In this document: one piece after another, positions 51,411 through 63,224 of the stretch
Position numbering within the stretch: the stretch's first letter is position 1
Layout: each line of letters begins with the position of its first letter
Source: Boothiomyces macroporosus
Taxonomy: Eukaryota; Chytridiomycota; Chytridiomycetes; Rhizophydiales; Terramycetaceae
DNA: 64,000 nt
Direction of reading: 5' to 3'
Assembly: GCA_027604185.1 (NCBI GenBank)
Contig: JADGKB010000058.1
Coordinates: forward strand, 24,957-88,956
Notes under the pieces: generated by a model
What the model saw: only the letters and a program-made list of their open reading frames with translations
Databases searched by the model: none
Told to the model about the DNA's origin: nothing
Position numbers and translations under genes: made by a program

Positions 51411-52070
51411 TTATATTATTTCTCTGGCTTTCAGGTTTCCGAATTTACTTCTCTTTGAGTAAGAAAACGTAATTCCATGGGAATTAAACAACCCTTCCAA
51501 CTGAGCTCTAGTGGTTTCCGGGTCCGCATGCTCAACTTCAATCTCATAAGCGGTACCAAAATCATATTCGGTTTCATCAACTTCCAATTCCAGTCCTTTC
51601 CAGCTGTAGATCAATCTCTTGTTCTTGAATTGGGCTCATTAATACAAATTTACCTGATAACGACAAGTCAAACGCAGTCAATTCTTCCCGCAAGGATTCC
51701 ACAATGTCCAATTTCAAGTTTAAAATTGAGGATGGATCATTCTTCATCTGATCAAACACCTGGTTATCGATGGTTTCTTCAATTTCAGATATTCTAGAAA
51801 CTCCATCCTTTAGAGTCACATGGTTTTGACCTTTGCCTTTTATTGTAATAACGGACTTTGTTTCCTTTGCGTTGATTCTCCTCAACCGGAAATTCACACG
51901 CTTCTTTTCCCTTCATTAAACCGCACTTACAACTCCAAATTAGAATTATCGTAAAAATAGTTTTCTTGATACTCTGTGTCAACTAATTGGCAGTCCGATA
52001 GCGAATTGAACAGAGCCAGGCACTTGTCGTATTCCTGTTTGGTCAATCTGTACTTTAATTCCACTTCCAT
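51411..52070 (-). CDS. CYTH-domain triphosphate tunnel enzyme
   Basis: A 206-aa single CYTH domain. The defining ExExK motif is at the very start (MEVELKYRL). Further tunnel residues appear in VNFRLRRINAKETK, SVITIKGKGQ, EIEETIDN, KNKRLIYSWKGLELEVDETEYDFG and YEIEVEH. Family members hydrolyse inorganic triphosphate, thiamine triphosphate or act as adenylate cyclases; a triphosphatase related to plant TTM proteins is most likely. Introns 51911-51930 and 51634-51652. The start is 55 nt from the divergent membrane-protein gene. Confidence 0.88.
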
Positions 52071-52125
52071 GATTACAAAAAAAATCAGTCTTTTTACAGA
52101 CAGTTGTTTGTTTACCAGTAAGCAT

Positions 52126-53003
52126 ATGACAGAACCCATTGTCTTGGTGCATAAAAACACTCGTTCAAATAATGCGGGCATGCGGGACATTCCAAATAGA
52201 CAGTCTTTTATTTTCGATGATCGAGGCATGCTGATCATTCATGCGGCCATGTTTGTTGGAATTCTAGGCTACGATATTCTAAACATCTCTCGCATGGGAG
52301 GATACTACTTTTACTTTCTTACTGACTGGAATTGGGTTCTCAATGTGACCTATTTTGGGGTAATTCATAGTAACAGTAGATTGCGTTCGTAAAGTCACTC
52401 TATATTTACCGTAATCAGAGCCATTCGTTGCACCAGGTATCTGTGGTAATGTTTTCAGTGATTTTACCAATATCAATACTGGTAACTGTGATATTCTGGG
52501 CACTGCTTGCAAACGCAGCCGTGTTCAATAACCACAATGATTACAATAGAGGCACAAGTGTTACATCACATGTGGTAAATCTTGGGTTTCCTCTGATTGA
52601 ATTATTCATTACTACAGTGGATCCTCCATGGATATATGGATTATACAGTTGTGCAGTGCTTTTATTTTATGCAATCACGATTATCATAGTGCACTTTGTG
52701 TCAAGTATGGATTGGCCGTATTCATTTTTGGATACGCTGAATGGAGGGCAAAGTGGAATGCGATGGGGACCAATGCTGGGGTTTGTCGCTGGCATGTTTG
52801 TCTTGCTGTATATTCTATTTGCTGCTACTGTCGGGATGATAAAGCTGAGAAATTACTTTGCGCGAAAACGGTTGATTAAACTCCGCAAGGATATCCAAAC
52901 TGAACAAGGACTAAAGGATGTGACTACTGATCAAGCGGGAAATTTAGAAAGCCAGCCGTTAGATAGACAGACAACTGCGACGCCTTTGCGTCAATCAGAA
53001 TAA
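52126..53003 (+). CDS. Multi-pass membrane protein, paralogue-like to 50614-51276
   Basis: A 285-aa protein with about six membrane segments (VVMFSVILPISILVTVIFWALL, LYSCAVLLFYAITIIIVHFV, WGPMLGFVAGMFVLLYILFAA) and hydrophilic ends. The central H-V-V-N-L-G-F-P-L-I-E-L stretch and a later WPYSFLDTL parallel its neighbour. Resemblance to FAR-17a/AIG1 or Rolling-stone proteins is only at the level of topology. One 20-nt intron (52360-52379). The stop is part of GAATAAA, 12 nt before the convergent transporter stop. Confidence 0.6.
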
Positions 53004-53015
53004 AACTAGAAGAAA

Positions 53016-54389
53016 TTATTTACTGTATTTTAACGAATAATCAAAATCAATGTCTGGAATGTCCTTGTCAGCATCTACTACAATCAGAGCAAAGAATGCT
53101 GCTATTCCAAAGCAAATTCCCGCTCCAAACAAGGTCCACGGGATTCCCATTTGACCGTACGCGCTAGTGAGGTAGGATACTGCAAATGTAGTCAATATTT
53201 GAAGCATACAAATGAAAATATTGAGAATGCCCATCTGCAACCCAGTTTCGTTGGCTGGCTTGTCTTCATTGTATTTTCCGACCAGAGCGAATGGGAAGGA
53301 ATTCAAAGCGGAAACAGGTATAGCCATGAGGATTGTAACGATGTATCCAGTTTGCTCGCTTTGTGCTCCAATTTTAGAATAGATAAGGATAGCACCACCA
53401 ATAGCTAAACATAAAAAGTAGGGAATGTTCACTTTCTTTAGAATTCCAAAGTACAATGTCGAGGATAGGGTAACAGAGAACACCGCTTGGACAAGATTGG
53501 CATAAATACCCGAATTTCCATAAGCAGTCGCACCATTATCATTAGCAAGGTAGCCAGGGCTTCCAATTGGGCAGAGAGATGGACGAGCCTCATCATAAAT
53601 ACAACCACCATACAGGTTTTCACTCCACCAAGATTCAGCACTAGGCCACCAGGCGAATAATGCCGCCCACGAAAAGAATTCAGCAGCACACACTATTGCC
53701 AGTTTCTTGTCCATATTTAGAATGCCTTTAAAGGCGTTTGACATTGAGCTGAACGCACCCGGTTTTGGACCGCGTTTGATGTATTGCTTTTCTTTTACTA
53801 CCAAACAGACGAATGAAATTAGAAACAAGTTGATTGCCATTACTATCAAAAACACTGCTGGCAACTCTTGAGGATGTGCGTGGCTAAAGTTTTTCATGAT
53901 CAAGAACCCTATACAACCACCAATGCCTTGGAAGAAAGCAGCAAACAATTGTACAGCGACTTGGAATCCATGCGGGGCCAAATCCGAGCCTAAAGCTCTT
54001 AACGGAGTTTGCATAATGTTAATGGTAATATCCAGCATAATAAATGATACAAAGGCAATTGCAAGTTTGATTGGCTGGGTTGGTCCGATGGAATCAGAGA
54101 AAGCAAAAGTTAAGGAGAATAGAATCGTCAGCAATAAGCCAGTGATAATGAAGGGCCTTCTACGGCCAAATCGGCTTTGACAAGAGTCTGAACTTGCACC
54201 TACCACTGGTGCGACAAAGAAGCCAGTCAATGGACCAAATATCCAAGTTAGGGATGCTAATGATTGAGGAAGTCCATATGCCTTTAAAATTCCTTCGAGA
54301 ATGCCAAATTCAGTTGCCCAAATAGTTTGAACACCAATCCATGGTGCTGCGAGCAATGCAGCGTAACAGTAGTTTTTGAAATCGCCCAT
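53016..54389 (-). CDS. MFS transporter of the SLC45/sucrose-proton symporter type
   Basis: A 457-aa, 12-helix transporter without introns. Helix 1 ends GVQTIWATEFG, followed by LASLTWIFGPLTGFFVAPVVGASSD and the loop RFGRRRPFI, the marker of plant sucrose and animal/fungal SLC45 carriers. LRALGSDLAP and FFQGIGGCIGF also fit. Fission yeast Sut1 in this family moves maltose and sucrose with protons. A sugar import role is likely; the precise sugar is not readable. Confidence 0.88.
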   Translation of the reverse strand: MGDFKNYCYAALLAAPWIGVQTIWATEFGILEGILKAYGLPQSLASLTWIFGPLTGFFVAPVVGASSDSCQSRFGRRRPFIITGLLLTILFSLTFAFSDSIGPTQPIKLAIAFVSFIMLDITINIMQTPLRALGSDLAPHGFQVAVQLFAAFFQGIGGCIGFLIMKNFSHAHPQELPAVFLIVMAINLFLISFVCLVVKEKQYIKRGPKPGAFSSMSNAFKGILNMDKKLAIVCAAEFFSWAALFAWWPSAESWWSENLYGGCIYDEARPSLCPIGSPGYLANDNGATAYGNSGIYANLVQAVFSVTLSSTLYFGILKKVNIPYFLCLAIGGAILIYSKIGAQSEQTGYIVTILMAIPVSALNSFPFALVGKYNEDKPANETGLQMGILNIFICMLQILTTFAVSYLTSAYGQMGIPWTLFGAGICFGIAAFFALIVVDADKDIPDIDFDYSLKYSK

Positions 54390-54455
54390 GCTCTCTAGTT
54401 TTTTTTCGCCCTTTAAATCTGATTTTAGTTGGTGCTACGATCCCGAAGACATCAC

Positions 54456-54832
54456 ATGCCCTCAGGAGTGTATTACAAGCCTGCTAAATTTGGCCCTGTG
54501 TCAGTGTGGCAAATCAACAATCGCCATTATATCATCATGATAAGGCAGCTGGATGAAATAGGAGTGAAAATCCATCGCCTAAAGTAATTCTTTCATTCTG
54601 GCTTCAATTCAAAGTAGGTTTTACAGGCGAATACTTTGAGATGATTAGTAATTGCAAGATGAAAACTGGGACCTTACTAACGCCTCAAGAAAACGGATCA
54701 CAAAGAAATGATGAATGCAATCTTTGTGTTTCATTATGCACAGATGTAGAAATGACAAGGCTTGGTGAGATGTTAGTTGCCATTTCGAGACTGGGCAAAC
54801 TCACTTTAAAGGACAAGCTTAGGGAAGATTAA
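54456..54832 (+). CDS. Hypothetical small protein, possible non-AG intron
   Basis: Not recognised. An ATG at 54456 opens 42 codons (MPSGVYYKPAKFGPVSVWQ...) and a second open stretch ends at 54832. They join in frame only if 17 nt (54584-54600, starting gtaattc and ending attctg) are removed. That end resembles the TG-ending intron of the Icp55 gene. The 119-aa product would have a CNLCVSLC cysteine cluster. The starts of this gene and the divergent sugar transporter are 66 nt apart. The model is weak. Confidence 0.35.
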
Positions 54833-55350
54833 TACCTAGTTTTAAGTCTGATTGCGTTGCTCCTAGTGTTATATCGCACTCCACTCGTAACCCCTAACTT
54901 GGAGGCAAGTCAATTTAAATAATTAAACCAAGATTAGTTATCTATTCTATGAAGGAAATGATATTCTTACTGTAATTTCTTCCTTGAACAAGAATCAGAC
55001 TATTTTCAGGTAAAAGTTCAAGTCCTATGTAATAACAACATAGCCATGAGTTTTAATCAACGGCCAACTACATGGAGGCTCACAAATAGCAGTTAATGTA
55101 ACAAATCAGCAAGCGCTTCGTTATTACGACTTTATTACGACAGCCTTTGTTGTTGGTTTTCTCTGGGACTCACTTTGAAAACAGCAACATTCGACAACCT
55201 CAGGTTCCGCCACGTATATCACCACTTTCTGGTTCACAGCTCACGTTGTTTGAATCCAGAAGGGAAATATATTATCGGAAGGTTTCGGAACGATCGGAAT
55301 GTCAGGAACTGAAAAATATGAAACAATTTCAGAAAATATTTCTTGCAAAA
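54833..55350. other. Intergenic region upstream of the permease
   Basis: About 500 nt. The permease frame is open from 55147 but without ATG until 55318 and 55351. The rest is AT-rich with no recognised feature and should hold the permease promoter. Confidence 0.5.
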
Positions 55351-56892
55351 ATGTCAGTTCAGGACGAAGACAGAAAATTAGAGGAATTGGGATATAAAGC
55401 CTCTCTACCCAGAGTGATGGACTGGCTTGACAACTTGATGACTTCCATTGGTGCACTTTATTTCATTGGGGGACTGCAGGCACTGTTTTCCACTGCATTC
55501 AACGCTGGTGGTACAGCACCGACATGGTCTAATTGGATATTTTGTACATTTATGATCCTTGCCATTGCGTCGTCTTTGGCTGAAATATGTTCCCTCTACC
55601 CAACTGCTGGTTCAATATATTACTGGGGATATAGGTGTGCACACAATAATTGGAATCGCTTCTTTGGGTGGTCAATTGCATTCATGAATATAGCTGCATG
55701 GGTAATGAACTGTTGCGCTGATGCAATCGCTGCTACAGAATTTATCCTCACACAGCCAACTGCTTATGGAATCAATTTCCCATCAGACCCAAATGATATC
55801 AACTCTAGAGCAATCCAGTTTGGAATTACGATCGGAATCCTGCTGATATCTACTCTAATGAACATGCTACCACACAAGTATTTCTCTGCACTGCTAAAGA
55901 TGACTGCAGTAGCAATGTTTGTCTTGTACATGCTTCATATTGTATGGTTACCCATCGCAGTATCCAGAACTTATGGGTTTAATGATGCCGCGTTAGCATT
56001 CACCACAATTAACAACGGCAATGGCGCAAGTACTTCATACAACTGGTTTATCAACATTTTATTCCCAATGTATGCATTAGTTGGCTTCGACGCCTCCGGT
56101 CATGTTGCCGAAGAAACTACGCATTCAAGCAGATCATCTCCTGCTGGTGTTTTTGGATCTGCATTTTGGTCAGCAGTTATGGCTATTCCAATGATTGCAG
56201 TATTTATTTTTTGCTACAATCAAAGCGCCGATTATTCAGCTTACAGCCAACAGATTGTAGGAATGTACGCAGATGCATTTGGGCTGGACGGACAGCTGGT
56301 TATGGTTGTTCTCTCGACTTTGCTTTACTTTGCAAACACAATCATCACTATAATGGCAACCTCCAGACTTGCTTTTGCAATGTCCAGAGATGGTATTCTA
56401 CCAAGGCAGCTGTCAACCGTCGGGAGCCTTGGACAGCCTGTCAACGCGATCCTGTTTGTTTTCGGCGTATCTTTCATTCTAATGCTGACACTATTGGGGT
56501 CAACAGTTGCATTCGCAAGTATAGTATCTGGATCTGTAATCTGCATTTTGATTTCATATGGCTTGGTGATTTTTGCCAGACTATTCCTAAGCTACGACGA
56601 TAAGCTATTTGAAAATGCTGATTGGTCTTTGGGTAAGCTATCTAGACCAGTCGGCTACGTTGCTCTATTCTGGTGCTTCTTTTCAGCAATTGTACTCTCG
56701 CTACCACAAGAATATCCAGTGACAGATTTGAATTTCAACTATGCACCAATCATAACGATATGCATCTTTCTGATATCTACTATTTCATGGTTTGCGTATG
56801 CCTCCTCCCATTTCAAAGGGTTGGGCAAGATTGAAAATCATGAAGCTGAACACTTGAATGAAAAGACTGAATGGGAATTGGCGGGTATTTAA
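55351..56892 (+). CDS. Amino-acid/choline/GABA permease (Uga4/Hnm1 family)
   Basis: A 513-aa APC-superfamily transporter with about 12 helices and no intron. EDRKLEELGYKASLPR leads into helix 1, as in Uga4 and Hnm1 (L-x-x-x-G-Y-K-x-x-L-x-R). CSLYPTAGSIYYWGYRCA, GFDASGHVAEETTHSSRSSPAGVFGS and RLAFAMSRDGILP are hallmark segments. These permeases import GABA, choline or other amines with protons. The ATG at 55351 has the better context; an ATG 33 nt upstream adds MKQFQKIFLAK. An AATAAA follows the stop directly. Confidence 0.92.
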   Translation: MSVQDEDRKLEELGYKASLPRVMDWLDNLMTSIGALYFIGGLQALFSTAFNAGGTAPTWSNWIFCTFMILAIASSLAEICSLYPTAGSIYYWGYRCAHNNWNRFFGWSIAFMNIAAWVMNCCADAIAATEFILTQPTAYGINFPSDPNDINSRAIQFGITIGILLISTLMNMLPHKYFSALLKMTAVAMFVLYMLHIVWLPIAVSRTYGFNDAALAFTTINNGNGASTSYNWFINILFPMYALVGFDASGHVAEETTHSSRSSPAGVFGSAFWSAVMAIPMIAVFIFCYNQSADYSAYSQQIVGMYADAFGLDGQLVMVVLSTLLYFANTIITIMATSRLAFAMSRDGILPRQLSTVGSLGQPVNAILFVFGVSFILMLTLLGSTVAFASIVSGSVICILISYGLVIFARLFLSYDDKLFENADWSLGKLSRPVGYVALFWCFFSAIVLSLPQEYPVTDLNFNYAPIITICIFLISTISWFAYASSHFKGLGKIENHEAEHLNEKTEWELAGI

Positions 56893-56958
56893 AATAAAAT
56901 GGTTAATTGGACAGTCAATAAATTCTAAAGATGTAAAAGTTTTAATACTGATTGTATA

Positions 56959-58748
56959 TTAGTCATCGTACCACCTAACCAAGTTCCCAGACAAGTACTG
57001 TCTTCCTTCTTCATGGTATACTTGTAGAATGACTTCAGTCGGATGGAAGACTAGCTCAACCCTGAAACTGTTCAAATGCCCTGGTTTGACATATTCTTTA
57101 GGAACGCTTATATGGCAACTGATTACTTTTTTTGGTTGATCGGTAGAGTTTTGAGTACTGTACAATTCAAACCTTACTAGTTTGCATTGGTCGTTTGGTG
57201 CACTCACGTTGCAACTAACTACATGATTGAGAGGCATCTCTTGACCACTGGTTGTGTATGGATGGTACTCTTCATGATACCATTTGCCATTAGACTGAAA
57301 GATTCTACGGTTTGGTGGTGCTGGTGCTTGCTCAGGAAAGAATTCCTTTGAATACAACAACAAGAACGAGTGCTGCCATATTCTTTTAGATACTGTTCCA
57401 GGGTTGATACCAAAGTCTACTGCACCTTTAAGAATGGCTGCACCAGGATCAGCAGGTATAGTTATAGTTACATCTACATTAATTTCAATTACTGTATTTC
57501 TGTTCAAAAATCTTTCTAATTACTTCGGTCAGATACTTGGATCCAGCTAACCCACCAACAATCAATAACTGCGACGGCTTTGCTCCAATCTTTATCAGCT
57601 GTTCAATATATTGGTTTAAGGTCTCTACAATCTGATTAATTACAGAGTCAAAGAAAGTAGCCATTTCGTAAGCACTGATTGCCAATATATCTGGATTGCC
57701 CAACTATCATTAATCCATTCTATAAAATAATGTTTTTGCACATACCTGCATCTGTCTATTAGCTATAGCCTGTCTAAATTGAGGATGTATTTGCTGCACC
57801 AGTGCTGATGGCAAATCAATTGTTCCAGCAGCATAATCATTCTGAAAATCAGCACTTGACAATGACAGTTTGAATTGTGCAAAGTTATTCACCAGTTTAA
57901 GTCTCAGTTGACTATTCCTTTGTGTAACAGTATCAAAAGTAGTGGGACCAACCCACTGCCGAACGAATTCTAAAAAGTTGTCGTCAATATGGGAACTACC
58001 AGCCAATGCACCAACAGGCGGTAATACTTCGTTATGATCTCTATTTTTCCCTACTACTCTATGTGAGGTGATATCAGTGGTTCCCCCACCAATATCCAAA
58101 GTGACAATAACTTCATCGTCATTCTTTAATGGTGCGTTTTTGTAAATGTAGATTGAGGCTGCTTGTGGTTCGTAACACAACAATAACTTTTGTGAAGATA
58201 AAGAGTCAATCATTCCACAATCAAAACAAGCCTGTCTAGTCTTTGCTTTAGCAGTTGGACTGGGTTAATAAAAAAGAACCTCCAAATTGCGGGAACAGTG
58301 ACTACCCATTGAATGTCGTTATCAGCTACTCCTTTGTAGTGCTGAATAACTTCTTTTACAGTTTCGGTCATGTACCTTAGGAAATCAGCCAGTACTTGGG
58401 ATAAAGGCACCCCAGGAGGCAATTGAATAAACTGCTTATTGGTGGGATCCAACAACAGCTTGAACCGTTCAACATAGAAATATTCTGAATTTCCTTGAAC
58501 ATTGAAATAAGTGGATTTAGCTTTGGTTCCAAATTGATATGGTTCAAATTTCCCATCTGTGTTAATAGTAGTTACTCTTGAATTTGTATAGAATAGCGGT
58601 AATATCCTTTGCATAAGGAACGGCTAGATTTGGCCAAGTTGTTTTAGTCAAGTAATCCTGAATTACAATCAATTACTTTATCTGTTGGGCTTAGTTTTAC
58701 TGCTATGCCAGAGTAAGCAGTTCCCATGTCTATCGAAGCGGTAATCAT
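56959..58748 (-). CDS. HSPA12-like Hsp70-family ATPase protein
   Basis: A 556-aa divergent actin/Hsp70-fold protein of the HSPA12 group, common in fungi and lacking the canonical substrate domain. Nucleotide-site motifs are visible: ASIDMGTAYSG, VTVPAIWSPTAKAKTRQAC, EPQAASI, VTLDIGGGTTDI and LIVGGLAGSKYL. Five introns: 58658-58676, 58557-58575, 58260-58279, 57704-57745 (42 nt, unusually long) and 57474-57492. Removing the third turns a nonsense frame into the W-S-x-x-A-K motif. The C-terminal beta-rich part (about 390-556) has no clear partner. The role of fungal HSPA12-like proteins is unknown. Confidence 0.9.
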
Positions 58749-58920
58749 TTGTGATTGCTTTTTTTAAAAAAAGAAAGAATTCTTGTTGATTTCAACTGCC
58801 TATTTCTCTTCTATATTACTCTTAATTCAAGATTTTATTCTTGAATCAAGATTTCCTTGACGATAAAGACAACGCTCTAATAGAACACTTAATAAAGGAA
58901 AAAAGGAATTAGACGAGTAT

Positions 58921-59456
58921 TTATTCCTTCTTGTCAAGAGTAGCATTGTGCTTTTGAGCAAGTTCGAATTCATCCTTGAATTTGTTTGCATCTAAATTAG
59001 CAATATTTACTTTCTGGGTTTGCGAATCTTACAGCCAACAATTCCATCTTTGCTTCTCCCTCAGAGAAATCACTTGTGGTATAGACCCATGAGCGATCAC
59101 TTCCGACGTTAGGAGAAAGTGAAATGTCACTAGTAACGTAATGGTTAGCACAAATCTTGTGAGTCTTGTCTCTTCTCATTAATACTCTGATTTTTGTAGT
59201 TTCCTTGTGCTTTAGTAACTTCAATTCTCCAGTTCCACGTTCTTTCCATTCCTTCAAGTCCTTGTCGAATCTAAACATTTTGGCTCTCATCTTAAAGATT
59301 ACGTCTTCGTCTTCTTCAAATGTTTTTATGGTTTCCAATTGTTCCAGCTTCATTACTGGTTCGAAATGGACGTCTTCGGATGGAACGACTTCTTCTTCCT
59401 TTTGTTCAACTTTTTTTTCTTTATCTGTATTAGTAATTGGTACCTTCTTCAGTCAT
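58921..59456 (-). CDS. Ran-binding protein RanBP1 (Yrb1)
   Basis: A 165-aa protein with one Ran-binding domain: [92 protein letters not shown]. RanBP1 helps RanGAP release Ran-GTP from export complexes in the cytoplasm. Introns 59425-59443 and 58992-59010, both 19 nt; the first exon codes only MTEE and part of a codon. The stop is in GAATAAA. Confidence 0.96.
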
Positions 59457-59610
59457 TTTGAGATCTCGGTTTCAGGGAAAAAAAAGCAAATAGTCACCTG
59501 ACTTTTTTACTATCAAGCTATGTAAAGATCATGTCAAGAATATTTGCTGTCAAGACTATCACATAATCATATGAACAAAATGATCAATATGAATACGAGT
59601 AGTACAATAG

Positions 59611-59710
59611 TAGTAATCAACAAGGGTAATAAGAGGAGTAATCAGCAAGGGTAATAAGAGTAGTAATCAACAAGGGTAATAAGAGGAGTAATCAGCAAGG
59701 GTAATAAGAG
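59611..59710. repeat. Tandem repeat, 25 nt x 4, two alternating variants
   Basis: Units alternate between tagtaatcaacaagggtaat and gagtaatcagcaagggtaat, each followed by aagag. The alternation suggests duplication of a 50-nt dimer. Located in the spacer between RanBP1 and PEX22. Confidence 0.92.
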
Positions 59711-59756
59711 TAATAACACTATTAAGAGAGTTGAATATAAAAACACAGAGATATAT

Positions 59757-60281
59757 TTAGAGATTAAAGTCAGACAGCGATTTGATTTTCTTAACATTCG
59801 TGTAGCCATCGTCATCAAGAGATATCTTTGAATCTTTTCTACTCAATTCTTTGTAGTGTACCAGTTGCTTGATAAACGGTTGTAATAATACAATATTATC
59901 CATAAGGGAATCAAAGTGTAAATCAGGTGATAAATGTCTAGTGATATGAACTATTCCTTCGTTTGTACTGCAGAATAATAAATTGACACTATAAGGTTCT
60001 AGTAGCTTGATAATCGACTGTTCTTGCTCTGTAGAATCAACTTTACTGATAAGGAATATTTCCGCATTTACTAGCCGTTTAAGAAATACTAGTCCTTGCT
60101 CTTTAAATGCGATTATCGGGTTCTTTGGGTTTGGCGAAGCGTTCCATATCAATAGACTACTGTTGATTGTGATGCGCCGTCTTTGTATTTGTTTAGGTCT
60201 TTTGTAGTATCGGTATATAAGGTAAAATATTAAGAGAATAATCGAGTATTTCGGTTTGAAATATTTGAAGAGCTGCATCAT
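59757..60281 (-). CDS. Pex22-like peroxisomal membrane protein
   Basis: A 174-aa protein. One N-terminal membrane helix (YSIILLIFYLIYRYY) is followed by a basic stretch and a soluble domain. The domain carries VNLLFCSTNEGIVHITRHLSPDLHFD and NIVLLQPFIKQLV, matching fungal Pex22 (K-V-L-F-C-S-T-x-x-G-x-x-H-I-V-R-x-L-x-P-x-x-H-x-D). Pex22 anchors the E2 enzyme Pex4 on peroxisomes so Pex5 can be mono-ubiquitinated and recycled. Length fits (yeast 180). No intron. Confidence 0.85.
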   Translation of the reverse strand: MMQLFKYFKPKYSIILLIFYLIYRYYKRPKQIQRRRITINSSLLIWNASPNPKNPIIAFKEQGLVFLKRLVNAEIFLISKVDSTEQEQSIIKLLEPYSVNLLFCSTNEGIVHITRHLSPDLHFDSLMDNIVLLQPFIKQLVHYKELSRKDSKISLDDDGYTNVKKIKSLSDFNL

Positions 60282-60718
60282 TTTTCATCAGTCTCATGCT
60301 CTCGCTTTATATCTTTTTTCACATGTAGGTCATGTGATGCTTTTTTAAAAACAAATCTCCCGCTAAACGGCACTTGTCTCTTTCGATTATATTAATGTAT
60401 TTGATAATGACAATAGACTAATATATTCATTAATGTATTTGATAATAATAATAAACTAATGTGTTCATTAATGTAGTTGTAGAGTCATATCATTTAATGA
60501 TAATAGAGTCATTGTTGATCAACGTGTTCATTAATAAGATTGATGTCCAATACAATAGAGATTGATATTCATTAGTTTTATTGACATTAGTGTAATATTG
60601 AACAGAAATACTAATGATATAGATCTACAACTACACTAAAATAAAGCACGTGAACGCATTGACAAAAATCTTGAAAACCAGGGCAAGGAAATAGACTAGA
60701 TCCAAAAGAAAATTTTAA
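60282..60718. other. Spacer with 38-nt tandem duplication
   Basis: About 440 nt before the PEX22 start and after the tetraspanin stop. Two 38-nt units at 60391-60466 start attaatgtatttgataat. Further degenerate ttcattaat words continue to about 60560. No gene is seen. Confidence 0.7.
60391..60466. repeat. Tandem duplication, 38 nt x 2
   Basis: Two adjacent units beginning attaatgtatttgataat that differ at a few positions, upstream of PEX22. Confidence 0.85.
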
Positions 60719-61400
60719 TTAAAAAGAACGGTAAGTGTTCTTTTTGTTGATTCCCTTGATAACCACAACTGCAACCATCAACAATAGTACCTGCAGTAAC
60801 CCAGTAATCAAGCCAGCACCACCAATGAATTCCAAAGACTCGTCAATCGAATGAGTAAGGGCCTGCTGGCAAGGCACGCTGTAGCCATATACCTGATAAC
60901 AGTTACTTGGCACAGCATTTAAGTTGATATCTTTATAACCACAACATTGAAAGTTTTGTTCAATCATCAGGATGGTAGAATTGTGGATTGGGTTATTAGC
61001 AAGGGTATTCCAGCTAGGCTCAAGATTCAATTCGTTTCTTTCAGCATAAGCGATTGATCCAATAACTATTTCAGTAATCAAGATTAGAGCATAGATTGCT
61101 ACAAATGTCTTTAGCAATACAGTTTTCTCTTGAGCAGCTCCAACCAACCCAATGAATGAAAACAGTGCTTGGATAATACCCACTATAATCGCACCTACTC
61201 CCAGCCCATTAGTCAATCCAGTTATATCATCCTGACCATTGGAAATAATATATCCACCACCAGCAATAAATAACATACTAACAATCTATATCAGTAGATA
61301 TTACCAATGTAACAATATTAGATACAATCAAAAAGGCTTTACTAAGAGTAAACCCTACAGTTTGCTTGTGGAGATATCCCTTTACTTGTTCTAATGTCAT
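60719..61400 (-). CDS. Tetraspanin
   Basis: A 220-aa four-helix protein. The short first exon supplies the N-terminus and half of TM1 (FTLSKAFLIVSNIVTL|IVSMLFIAGGGY); the 19-nt intron is 61286-61304. TM2 and TM3 lie in GVGAIIVGIIQALFSFIGLVGAA and FVAIYALILITEIVIG. The large loop has the diagnostic CCG (FQCCGYKD) and further cysteines SNC and VPC. TM4 is LLQVLLLMVAVVVI. Tetraspanins organise membrane microdomains; fungal Pls1 is needed for host penetration, but orthology is not shown here. Confidence 0.88.
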
Positions 61401-61527
61401 TTAGTAAAAGAATAATCGGAAATTTAACAGTACTTTGAATCGGAGATTTATGGTTTGACGTGTATCTGTATCGGAGAATTTCAATTTTCTTTGAAAATTA
61501 ATTGATACATGTATTCTTGCTTCTGCT

Positions 61528-61605
61528 TATGAATTTATAGTTATTAACAAGAGTGTTTCTTGTATCTATGAATTTATAGTTATTAACAAGAGTGTTTCTT
61601 GTATT
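61528..61605. repeat. Tandem duplication, 39 nt x 2
   Basis: Two nearly identical units beginning tatgaatttatagttattaa in the 234-nt spacer between thymidylate synthase and tetraspanin. Confidence 0.9.
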
Positions 61606-61634
61606 TACACATGATCTAAGGATAAAAAAGATAT

Positions 61635-62624
<990 letters not shown>

Positions 62625-62804
62625 TCAATTTACGGGTATATTTTGAGAAAGGCTTAGATAAGCGCTGCTCGCACCAATTGGTCTTGATTCCAAAGAAACT
62701 CGTTCCAACCCAATTGTGGATAATGCAATTCAAAGTTGTTAAGATTAAGGTGCTCGACTCTAGACGAGGTACGAGTGCCTGATTCTCTTGTATAAAAATA
62801 AAAT

Positions 62805-63203
62805 ATGGATTCAAATGGACATTCCTTGTTGATTTCATGCAATATCGACAACAGAAGATGGCTCTTAGAGTCTCTATTGCATCCTATTTGTCCATCTATA
62901 TTTTGAGTGTATTTGAGGTGGTTGAAATATTGTATTACTCACGGAAATGGAAACCGAATAATTGTAGCAATAATTCTTAATACTCACATGATATTTGGTG
63001 GCACATTTTGTTTCACAGTAAAAATTCACTCTCAGTTCAAGGCGAATTTGTATTTGGTTATTGCATCTATTTGCTTACCTCTTATTGCAATAATTGGTTT
63101 TAATTTCCAAGTTATTCTGGTAGCCACTCTCCTTCCTCGTATGAATTTCCGTGTACTGATCAAAGGGGCAAATCCACGACCGTTGAGGCGTGAATCAAGG
63201 TGA
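62805..63203 (+). CDS. Hypothetical membrane protein with 18-nt intron
   Basis: Not recognised. The frame from ATG 62805 (MDSNGHSLLISCNID) meets TGA at 62904. Removing 18 nt (62891-62908, gtccatctatattttgag) deletes the stop and gives a 126-aa protein with two or three membrane segments (IIVAIILNTHMIFGGTFCF, LYLVIASICLPLIAIIGF, FQVILVATLL). The intron lacks a clear TAAY motif, so the model is weaker than others. Without it the downstream frame has no good start. Divergent from thymidylate synthase by 183 nt. Confidence 0.45.
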
Positions 63204-63224
63204 TTGAACTTGACTTTTTTCAAA

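Noticed and set aside
55000..55060. tRNA-like T-arm word gttcaagtcc
   Set aside because: No matching acceptor, D or anticodon stems could be folded around it by eye. I found no convincing tRNA in the window, but cannot exclude one without a covariance search.
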